From assembly GCA_900317055.1 (NCBI GenBank), contig ONFF01000004.1, positions 121,243 through 185,242 on the forward strand: 64,000 nucleotides of DNA, written 5' to 3'. A model generated the notes under the pieces. It did not search any database, had not been told where the DNA came from, and saw nothing but the letters and a program-made list of their open reading frames with translations. Numbering within the stretch: position 1 is the first letter of the stretch; each line of letters begins with the position of its first letter. A program made the position numbers and the translations under genes. Below are positions 1 to 7,081 of this stretch, piece after piece. The stretch comes from an uncultured Bacteroidales bacterium. GTDB lineage: Bacteria; Bacteroidota; Bacteroidia; Bacteroidales; F082.

Positions 1-11
1 TTTACACCCAC

Positions 12-97
12 TGTAAAGAAACTTTACACTTTTACAAAAGGGTAAAATTGCATCTTGTTGATTCATATCATTTTACAAATTTGGCACAGATTATGCC
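12..97 (+). promoter_or_regulatory. sigma-54 promoter with upstream activator palindrome, copy 1
   Basis: A perfect 7-bp inverted repeat with a 3-bp spacer, TGTAAAGAAACTTTACA, lies at 12-28. The right half of a second palindrome is visible at 1-7, cut by the window edge. Downstream, TTGGCACAGATTATGCC has GG at 83-84 and GC at 95-96 with the canonical 10 nt between them, which fits a -24/-12 promoter. The palindrome centre is 75 bp from the -12 GC. The same arrangement recurs at 4013-4118 and 6926-7032, always ahead of an FtsX-type permease. It probably binds an NtrC-type activator, most simply the regulator encoded at 10784. Confidence 0.8.
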
Positions 98-153
98 ATA
101 CAACTTACAACAATTAAACAATTAAACAGTTAAACAATCAACAATCAACAATA

Positions 154-2526
154 ATGAGCAGCTACCTGAAATTCCTCTCCCGAAACAAACTCTACAGCAT
201 CATCGAGGCGGTGGGCTTGGCCGTCAGTTTGGCCTTTGTGGTCATCATCTTCTGCTATGTGACCCAACAAATCGCTGTGACACGTGAAAACCCACACCGA
301 AAGGAAATATACGCCGTGGGGTTGAAGAACCTGATTAAATTCGAGTATGGATTGAAAGGCAGCATCGGCGAGAGCATCCCCGAAATTGAATCGATCACCG
401 AGTTCCAGATGATGCATACCGATATGAAGGCCGACGACCAATCCCGTGCGGTGTATGTGCTGGGCTGCGACCGCGATTTCTTCGACATCTTTCCCGTCGA
501 GTTCGCCGTAGGCCAGCCAGACCAAATCAACGAAGTTTCGGCGGCATTCGTGTCGGAGCGTATGGCGCAATTGCTTTCCGAGACAGGCGAAGTGGTTGGG
601 CGCAGCATCCATTTGTTTAAGCGCGATTACACCGTGGCTGGCGTGATTTCCGACTTCGGCAGTTCGCTTTTCTACGAAACGCCCGATGTGATTGTCAATG
701 TGGATGTCAGCGATGGCGTGGTGTTCTATGGTGGCCTCAACAGCCCATCCCGACCAGCCAATGTGTTTACCACAGTGAATGTCTTTGTGAAAGTGTTTCC
801 CAATACCGACCGTGCGGCACTTCTTGAAAAAATGTCGGCAGCGATTGTGGCCTTTTACTCTGAGATTTTAGGGATGGAGCCCCCGTTTGAAATTGCAGAA
901 AACACTATGTTGGTTCGCTTGGATGAGTTGTTTTACACCGATGCCCAAACCAACCTGAAGAAAGGCGACAAAACGATGATGCACAGCCTGTTGGCTATAG
1001 GCTTGCTGCTGTTGATTTCTGCCATATTCAACTACATCAACCTCAACGTTGCCTTGACGAGCAAACGGGCCAAGGAGATGGCTTCGAGGCGGCTGCTTGG
1101 CGCGACGAAGAGCGAAATTATCGGGAAATACCTCTGGGAGTCGCTGGCGTTCACTTCGGTGTGTATGGTGCTTGGCATCCTTTTGGCCGAGGCGCTTTGC
1201 CCCATGGTCAATCGACTGTTGGGCGGAAGTGTTGGGGTTAGGATTTCGCTCTCGCCTTTCTATTTGGTTTCCTACCTGTTGATAGTGGTGGTTGTGGCTT
1301 TGCTGGCGGGCATCGCGCCTGCAGTGGTGGTGTCGCGTGCCCAGCCCATTGATGTGGTGAAGGGCATGTTCCGCTTCCGCAACAAGATGGTGCTCTCGAA
1401 GGTATTCATCGTCCTGCAAAACGTCATCGCCATCGTGCTGATTGCCTTGGTGATCACGATGGAAGCGCAAATGCGCCACATGGAGCGGAGGCCGGTGGGA
1501 TGCCGCACTGAAAACCTGTTTTATCTCGAATCCGTCCTTACGGGCAATGAGGCATTCGAGAATGATTTGCTGTCATTGCCTTGTGTGAAGCGGATGGGCC
1601 ATTCCTACGGCTATCCTGGCAGTGCAATGATGGGCTCTAACTTTGTGCGCCTCAACGATCCCGACAATTTTATTTCCGTTGGGTACCTGATGTGCGACAC
1701 GGCGGCTTTCGACCTTTACGACTTCGATACCAAGGTGATGTACAGCCAATTGGAGGAAGGCAAGTGGTTATTGACGCAGGGGCTTTTGGAGAGCCAACTG
1801 GGGATGCCGATGAGCAAGTTCGACCCCGACTCGCTGGGCGTTTGGTACAAGCACAATGTCGGCTACGACCTGTGTGGCGTGGTGGGCGATTTCGCCATCA
1901 ACAGTGCTGCCTCTGTGGTTGACGAGAAGTTCGGTGCCGTGCAGATTGTGGGAGATGAGCCGATGTTCGAATGGGTGAGTTTCAATCCTGTACTGGATAT
2001 TGTGGGCGACCACGCCGAAGCTCGCAAGGCAATCGATGCGGTGTATGACAAACATATCAAAATGCAAGAAACCTATTGGGAACCTTTCAGAGAGGGCTTT
2101 ATAGATGACCTTTTGCTGCAAAGTTTGCAGAGCACCAAAAACAAAATGCGCCTTGTGGACTTGTTTATGGCGGTGGCGGTAATGCTCTCGCTGTTGGGAC
2201 TGGTAGCCATGAGCACGCATTTCGCCTCCGAGCGCGAGAAGACCATCGCCGTCCGCAAGGTGTTTGGCGGCACAATGCAAAGCGAGATTCGCCGCAACCT
2301 GAAGGAATACATCATCATGATTCTTATCGCTAATGTCATCGCCATACCCATAGCGGTTTGGGTGTGCGGGCGTTATCTGGAGGATTTCGTCTATCGCATC
2401 GACCTGTATCCGTGGATCTTCGTGGTGACGGTGGTGCTGTCGTTTGTCATCGCCATCGGCTCCGTGCTTTGGCAAATCGTTTCCGTGGCGAGGGTGAACC
2501 CGGTGATGGCGTTGAAGAAGGAATAA
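154..2526 (+). CDS. FtsX/MacB-like ABC transporter permease
   Basis: A 790-residue inner-membrane permease built of two FtsX halves. A hydrophobic segment lies near residues 18-40, followed by a long MacB-type periplasmic domain. Four membrane segments cluster near residues 275-435. A second periplasmic domain follows, and three membrane segments lie near residues 665-785. The duplicated layout matches eight-helix MacB-like permeases that work with a separate ATPase to move envelope substrates. No ATPase partner lies in this window. The start at 154 is preceded by an A-rich leader without a Shine-Dalgarno site, normal for the phylum. It is paralogous to the genes at 4173 and 7082, most closely the latter, since both begin MSSY(L/I)KFLSRNKLY. 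Transcription is expected from the sigma-54 promoter just upstream. The substrate is unknown. Confidence 0.9.
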   Translation: MSSYLKFLSRNKLYSIIEAVGLAVSLAFVVIIFCYVTQQIAVTRENPHRKEIYAVGLKNLIKFEYGLKGSIGESIPEIESITEFQMMHTDMKADDQSRAVYVLGCDRDFFDIFPVEFAVGQPDQINEVSAAFVSERMAQLLSETGEVVGRSIHLFKRDYTVAGVISDFGSSLFYETPDVIVNVDVSDGVVFYGGLNSPSRPANVFTTVNVFVKVFPNTDRAALLEKMSAAIVAFYSEILGMEPPFEIAENTMLVRLDELFYTDAQTNLKKGDKTMMHSLLAIGLLLLISAIFNYINLNVALTSKRAKEMASRRLLGATKSEIIGKYLWESLAFTSVCMVLGILLAEALCPMVNRLLGGSVGVRISLSPFYLVSYLLIVVVVALLAGIAPAVVVSRAQPIDVVKGMFRFRNKMVLSKVFIVLQNVIAIVLIALVITMEAQMRHMERRPVGCRTENLFYLESVLTGNEAFENDLLSLPCVKRMGHSYGYPGSAMMGSNFVRLNDPDNFISVGYLMCDTAAFDLYDFDTKVMYSQLEEGKWLLTQGLLESQLGMPMSKFDPDSLGVWYKHNVGYDLCGVVGDFAINSAASVVDEKFGAVQIVGDEPMFEWVSFNPVLDIVGDHAEARKAIDAVYDKHIKMQETYWEPFREGFIDDLLLQSLQSTKNKMRLVDLFMAVAVMLSLLGLVAMSTHFASEREKTIAVRKVFGGTMQSEIRRNLKEYIIMILIANVIAIPIAVWVCGRYLEDFVYRIDLYPWIFVVTVVLSFVIAIGSVLWQIVSVARVNPVMALKKE

Positions 2527-2539
2527 CAATGCCAGAAAA

Positions 2540-3877
2540 CTACATCGGACTGAACACTATCTTTTTGTTCGGTAGTTCTCGTTCACGGAGATACATCAAC
2601 AGATACACCGGAAGATATATGTTTCGGTCAAGGATTTCAATGTTCTTTGTCGTATATATAAATGCCTCTTTTATCGCATATTCTTCATTTTTCATCACAT
2701 TGCAAAGAGCATTATGCCGTTTGTAATCCTTCCCTGACTTGATTTCTATCGGGAGAGCTTGATTGTCGTGTTCAATGACGAAATCGAGTTCTCCCTGTTT
2801 TTTACTGTTGAAATAGTAAAGGTCGTAACCATGCGAACGAAGTTCTTGTGCGGCAAAATTCTCAAAGACGGCACCGAAGTTTGCATTGATTTCGCCAATC
2901 ATGATATTGAGTTGAAAACCAGATGAGTACATGCAGGACAGCAGGCCAACATCATTAAGAAACAACTTGAACAAGTTGCGTTGTTCATTAAGTTTCAACG
3001 GAACACAAGGTTTGTCGACATTATATGTGGGTAAGGCCACCCCTGCATCGGTCAGCCAAAGGAAGCTGTTCTCGTATTTTTCGAATTTTGCTCTATCGTT
3101 CAGCGATTTTAGTATAAATCTCTTGTTTTGGGCATTGAGTTCCGACGGAATCCTTTCAAAAATCTCTTTGATAAATAGCTTGTTGTCGGCATATTTTGCA
3201 ATGTCCTTTTTATACAGTTTCAGGATGTTCTCCTGCTCGCGTCGGACTTCGTGCATATTGTTGGTGTCCAAATATTTCTCCACAACAGCTGGCATTCCTC
3301 CAATCACAAGGTATAGACGAAGCAATTCCATCATCTTCTCATGAACGACAGAGTCGATGGGAATTCTCTTATCGTAACATTCATGAAGATGTGTCATCAC
3401 CTCATCACTCATGCCTAAAGACAATGCGAACTCCTCGAAATCGAGCGGAAACATTTCTTTTTCAGCCATGTAACCAACAGGGACGCTTCGCAAGTCTTTC
3501 AATTCGACACCTAAAAGAGAGCCGCTCATGACATAACGATAACTTCCTTCATCGACAAGAAACTTAATCGCCGTGACAATTTCTGGACATTCCTGCACTT
3601 CATCGAAGAAAATCAAGGTGCTGCCAGATTCCAATTTTGTGGCGGTCAACGCAGAAATGCGCAACAGGATATCGTTTGTGTCGAGCGGATTGGCAAAGAT
3701 GGTTTTGAGTTTCGGATTTTTGATGAAATTGAATTCCACAAAATGCTTGAATGTTTCTTCGCCCACTTTGCGTATGGCATAGGTTTTTCCTACTTGTCGT
3801 GCACCCGTAACAAGGAGCGATTTTTTGTCATTCAAAAAGAAATCTTTTAAATAACTGTAAATCTTTCTATTAATCAT
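2540..3877 (-). CDS. AAA ATPase with DUF4143 domain
   Basis: A 445-residue protein. It has a Walker A motif GARQVGKT at residues 25-32, a Walker B motif (LIFFDEVQE) near residue 90, and a C-terminal DUF4143 region. That region carries a PD-(D/E)XK-like signature, GELDFVIEHD followed by PIEIKSGKDY near residue 385. Such proteins are abundant in Bacteroidales; their function is poorly known, with DNA- or defence-related roles proposed. The gene is convergent with the permease gene ending at 2526, only 13 bp away. Its promoter (TTG-N19-TATTTTTG) is overlaid by a three-copy 33-bp-period repeat at 3886-3964. It is a distant paralogue of the genes at 9566 and 55067. Confidence 0.88.
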   Translation of the reverse strand: MINRKIYSYLKDFFLNDKKSLLVTGARQVGKTYAIRKVGEETFKHFVEFNFIKNPKLKTIFANPLDTNDILLRISALTATKLESGSTLIFFDEVQECPEIVTAIKFLVDEGSYRYVMSGSLLGVELKDLRSVPVGYMAEKEMFPLDFEEFALSLGMSDEVMTHLHECYDKRIPIDSVVHEKMMELLRLYLVIGGMPAVVEKYLDTNNMHEVRREQENILKLYKKDIAKYADNKLFIKEIFERIPSELNAQNKRFILKSLNDRAKFEKYENSFLWLTDAGVALPTYNVDKPCVPLKLNEQRNLFKLFLNDVGLLSCMYSSGFQLNIMIGEINANFGAVFENFAAQELRSHGYDLYYFNSKKQGELDFVIEHDNQALPIEIKSGKDYKRHNALCNVMKNEEYAIKEAFIYTTKNIEILDRNIYLPVYLLMYLRERELPNKKIVFSPM

Positions 3878-3885
3878 TTTTCAAT

Positions 3886-3964
3886 GCTTTTTTCCAACCG
3901 CAAAAATACAACTATTTTGCTTTTTTCCAACCTTAATTAGGATGTTTTTATACTTTTTTCCAAC
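3886..3964 (-). promoter_or_regulatory. 33-bp-period triple repeat over the promoter of the DUF4143 ATPase gene
   Basis: The 12-nt core CTTTTTTCCAAC (GTTGGAAAAAAG on the coding strand) occurs at 3887, 3920 and 3953, an exact 33-bp period. On the minus strand the middle copy supplies the -33 element TTG (3928-3930). Nineteen bases later comes the -7 element TATTTTTG (3901-3908). The repeats therefore look like phased operator sites on one face of the helix, three turns apart. Confidence 0.65.
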
Positions 3965-4012
3965 TTATTCATAAAAATAGGGAAATAGCCTGCACCCAAT
4001 TTACATGACGAC

Positions 4013-4119
4013 TGTAAAGTTTCTTTACACCCACTGTAAAGAAACTTTACACTTTTACAAAATCAAAAATCATATATTGTTGATTCATATTGTTTTATGA
4101 TTTTGGCACGAAGATTGTT
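4013..4119 (+). promoter_or_regulatory. sigma-54 promoter with twin activator palindromes, copy 2
   Basis: Two perfect palindromes, TGTAAAGTTTCTTTACA (4013-4029) and TGTAAAGAAACTTTACA (4035-4051), are centred exactly 22 bp apart, two helical turns. Downstream, TTGGCACGAAGATTGTT has GG at 4105-4106. The -12 dinucleotide at 4117-4118 is GT instead of GC, so this promoter may be weaker than the other two. The spacing from the second palindrome to the -12 box is 74 bp. Confidence 0.78.
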
Positions 4120-4172
4120 AAATCACTTTCTTATTTGACAATTTTATCTTATCAAATGGAAATAACAACAGT

Positions 4173-6536
4173 ATGAACAATACCATTCTTAGACCCAAAC
4201 ACAAGCATTTCCTCATCAACACTTTTTGCTTGATGATCGGCATTACGGCGGCCACTTTGCTGTTCCAATGGGTGCTGCACGAGTTTTCCTACGACCGTTT
4301 TATTGAGGACGGCGACCGGGTTTACCGCTTGGTCTCGGTTGACAAGGCCACGGGAACGAGATACACCGGCGGCGTCTGTCAGTTGCGCTATGACTTGCCT
4401 GATGCCGTGCCACAGGTGGAGGAATGTGTAAGCGTGGTTTCACACTATACCAACATGAATCCCAACACGGTCAGGGATATGGAACGCAACGAATCTTTCG
4501 AGGTGATGGCTTTGACGACCAGCGACAATTTCTTCAATGTGTTTACCTATCCCGTAGTGGAAGGTGAACCGCATCACATTCTCAAACCCAACGAAGCGGC
4601 CATTTCCAAAGAGATGGCGAAAAAGCTTTTTGACGGCTCGGCCATAGGGCAGCCTTTGGTCTGTTCCTATATGCACATAGAGACCGTTTACACTGTTGCA
4701 TTGGTGGTGGATGTGCCAACCAACACGCATCTGCCTTTCGAGGTGGTGATGCCAATGGATAGCCGTCAACTCAATCTTTACCGCAATATCACTGAAAACC
4801 AGACGATTTACGTCAAGTTGAGGGAAAATGCAATGTTCAGCAAGGCGGAGATGAAACGCTTGGCCAACATTCAAACGGAGAAGTACGATAAGCAGAAATG
4901 GTTGGATTTCCAGCCTTTACGCGACATCCACCTGCACACCGATTACAACGACTCGGAAAGTGTGGGTAACGGCAATGCCTCGTATGTCTGGATTATCATC
5001 TTTGGCATTCTGCTCATTGTGGCGGTCACCATCGTGAATTGCGCCACGCTCGATGTGTCGTATTCGGTGCAGCAAACCAAAAATAGGGTCGTCGAGCGGG
5101 TGTTTGGGTGCAGCGAGTTCAGGATTTTTTCGAGTAACCTATTGGAGACCCTGCTCATCACCCTTGTAGCGATGGGGCTTTCCTTGTTGGCGGTATGGGC
5201 ATTGCTGCCTGCGTTCCAGTCGTGGATAGGCGTGCCCGTGCAGTTGCGTTTCGACAAATGGCTGCTCTTTTTCTGCCTTACGCTTTTGGTGCTGTTGCCT
5301 TTGGCGTCAAGCCTTTTCGGGCAATATTGCCTGCGCAGTGTGGCCTTCGCCGATGTGCTGAAAGGCAAGATGCGCCACTTAAAAGGCATCCGCATCAGCA
5401 ATGCGAGTTCGGTGTTTCAGGTGGGCCTCTCTTCCCTTGCTGCTGTCTTTACAGTTGTCATTCTGTTGCAACTCACTTTTATGCGACATTCTGACAAAGG
5501 TGTTGATATGTCTAACATTGTGTCACTCAATAGTTTGGTAACACCTTGCTACAAAGTGGGCCCCATTCGTGACGAACTGATGAAAAACCCTGACATCTAC
5601 AGCGTCGGGCTTTGTATGGGTGACTTTTCGAAGCCTAATGGCTTCATCAGCGAGGTGGAATGGGAAGGTCGAGAAGAAGGGAATGATGCTGTATTTCAGG
5701 TACTTTTTACTGATGGCTATTTCCAAGAGATGGTTGGGATGGAGTTGTTGGCAGGCGACTATTTGAGCAAGGACTTGAATTTGGATGATTATTTTGAGGG
5801 CAAATACGAAGGGAATGGGCAATATGTGGTCAACGAGGCGGCGATCAAAGCGATGGGCTGGAGTGCTGAGGAAGCCATCGGCAAGGAGTTGGCACTGACA
5901 GTGACGTCGGGGAGGATTGTCGGTGTGGTGAAGGACTTCCATTTCTCCGATATGCGCAATGCCGTTTCACCACTTATTATGGAATATGCACCTGAGGCAC
6001 AGCCAAACATCGTGGTGAAAATCGCGCCCGAAAACCGACAGCAGACCTTGGCGTATATTCAAGAAGTGGTGCGTCCGTTTAATTTTTCTGATGTGTTTTC
6101 CTATTCGTTTTTGGGCGAGAAGGAACTCTACCGTGAGGAGCGTCAGGTCGGGCACTTATCGTTGTTGTATTTCCTTGCGGCTATGCTATTGGCTTTATTC
6201 GGTTTCTTTGGTGTCGTTTCCTATCATCTGCATCAGGAGTCGCTCAATATGGCAGTGCGCAAAGTGTTTGGTGCCAGCACCAGAGAGGTGCAAGGGCATT
6301 ACCTGAAAACCCGGCTGAGGATGTATATTTTGCCTGTCATTGCGGCCACAGCGTTGTCAGTCTATTTCTCGCTGCAATGGCTGCAAGGCTTTGCCTATCA
6401 TGTGTCGTTCCCCGTTGTGCTGACGGTGGCCGTGGTTTCTTTCTTTGTGGCATTCCTGCTGCTCTCGCTGATTGTTGCTAGTGTGGTGCAGGCAATTTGC
6501 AGCAGAAGGATTACTGATGTGTTGCAGAGAGGGTAA
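4173..6536 (+). CDS. FtsX/MacB-like ABC transporter permease
   Basis: A 787-residue permease with the same two-half layout as the gene at 154: an N-terminal helix near residues 12-32, a MacB-type periplasmic domain, a helix cluster near residues 270-435, a second soluble domain, and three C-terminal helices. Its sequence is clearly diverged from the other two permeases: it starts MNNTILRPKHKH and ends ITDVLQRG instead of ALKKE. It is the middle member of the sigma-54-driven set and has its own promoter with two upstream palindromes. No partner ATPase is adjacent. The substrate cannot be inferred. Confidence 0.9.
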   Translation: MNNTILRPKHKHFLINTFCLMIGITAATLLFQWVLHEFSYDRFIEDGDRVYRLVSVDKATGTRYTGGVCQLRYDLPDAVPQVEECVSVVSHYTNMNPNTVRDMERNESFEVMALTTSDNFFNVFTYPVVEGEPHHILKPNEAAISKEMAKKLFDGSAIGQPLVCSYMHIETVYTVALVVDVPTNTHLPFEVVMPMDSRQLNLYRNITENQTIYVKLRENAMFSKAEMKRLANIQTEKYDKQKWLDFQPLRDIHLHTDYNDSESVGNGNASYVWIIIFGILLIVAVTIVNCATLDVSYSVQQTKNRVVERVFGCSEFRIFSSNLLETLLITLVAMGLSLLAVWALLPAFQSWIGVPVQLRFDKWLLFFCLTLLVLLPLASSLFGQYCLRSVAFADVLKGKMRHLKGIRISNASSVFQVGLSSLAAVFTVVILLQLTFMRHSDKGVDMSNIVSLNSLVTPCYKVGPIRDELMKNPDIYSVGLCMGDFSKPNGFISEVEWEGREEGNDAVFQVLFTDGYFQEMVGMELLAGDYLSKDLNLDDYFEGKYEGNGQYVVNEAAIKAMGWSAEEAIGKELALTVTSGRIVGVVKDFHFSDMRNAVSPLIMEYAPEAQPNIVVKIAPENRQQTLAYIQEVVRPFNFSDVFSYSFLGEKELYREERQVGHLSLLYFLAAMLLALFGFFGVVSYHLHQESLNMAVRKVFGASTREVQGHYLKTRLRMYILPVIAATALSVYFSLQWLQGFAYHVSFPVVLTVAVVSFFVAFLLLSLIVASVVQAICSRRITDVLQRG

Positions 6537-6615
6537 AGTAGAATGTTTGGTTTTGCTTTCTGTAATGAGCAGAATTCAGGAAAAATTGCTTTTTGCAAAA
6601 AGCAAAAATGAGGGG

Positions 6616-6648
6616 ATGAGTATGGTGATGGTGTTGAAGAAAGAATGA
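6616..6648 (+). pseudogene. relic of an FtsX permease C-terminus
   Basis: The codons ending at 6648 read VMVLKKE-stop. This matches the C-terminal VMALKKE-stop of the permease ending at 2526 and the EALKKE end of the one at 9469. No open permease frame lies upstream of it. It is most simply the tail of a deleted fourth paralogue, left between the permease ending at 6536 and the small gene at 6717. Confidence 0.45.
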
Positions 6649-6716
6649 ATCGTTGTCACAAAATCTTCTCTTTTTCCTTTGTTTGCGACAATTTATTTGT
6701 ATTTTTGCCGCAAAAT

Positions 6717-6905
6717 ATGCGACGATATGGATTCAGTGATATAGCCATCCAAGAGGAGGCAGGAGGTTTTTATCTCACCGCTGTCCTCGACGGAAAGACC
6801 AAGGTCAGGGAACGCCTACTCGCTTTGGATGCTGAGCGCTATCAGAAAGGCGACCTGCCCATGGAGCACCTGTTGGGGAAATACTGCACTTATATGTTGA
6901 AGTAA
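6717..6905 (+). CDS. small hypothetical protein
   Basis: A 62-residue product beginning MRRYGFSDIA. I do not recognise a family. The frame stays open back to 6645. However, a good Bacteroidales promoter (TTTG at 6678, TATTTTTG at 6700-6707) lies inside that extension, so the start at 6717, about ten bases after the -7 box, is preferred. The product is soluble, charged and rich in Leu and Glu, with no signal peptide or transmembrane segment. It sits between the permease relic and the third sigma-54 promoter. It could also be a chance frame or decayed fragment. Confidence 0.35.
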   Translation: MRRYGFSDIAIQEEAGGFYLTAVLDGKTKVRERLLALDAERYQKGDLPMEHLLGKYCTYMLK

Positions 6906-6925
6906 GGCATGATAATCCTTGCGAC

Positions 6926-7033
6926 TGTAAAGTTTCTTTACACCCACTGTAAAGAAACTTTACACTTTTACAAAAGGGTAAAATCATATCTTGTTGATTC
7001 ATATTGTTTTGTGATTTTGGCATGGGTTATGCC
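6926..7033 (+). promoter_or_regulatory. sigma-54 promoter with twin activator palindromes, copy 3
   Basis: Palindromes TGTAAAGTTTCTTTACA (6926-6942) and TGTAAAGAAACTTTACA (6948-6964) are again 22 bp apart centre to centre. TTGGCATGGGTTATGCC provides GG at 7019-7020 and GC at 7031-7032 with 10 nt between. The distance from the second palindrome centre to the -12 GC is 75 bp, the same as in copy 1. The region from the palindromes to the start codon is nearly identical to copy 1, so the unit was duplicated together with its permease. Confidence 0.8.
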
Positions 7034-7081
7034 ACACGACACACAACAATTCAACAGTTAAACAATCAACAATCCAACAAA

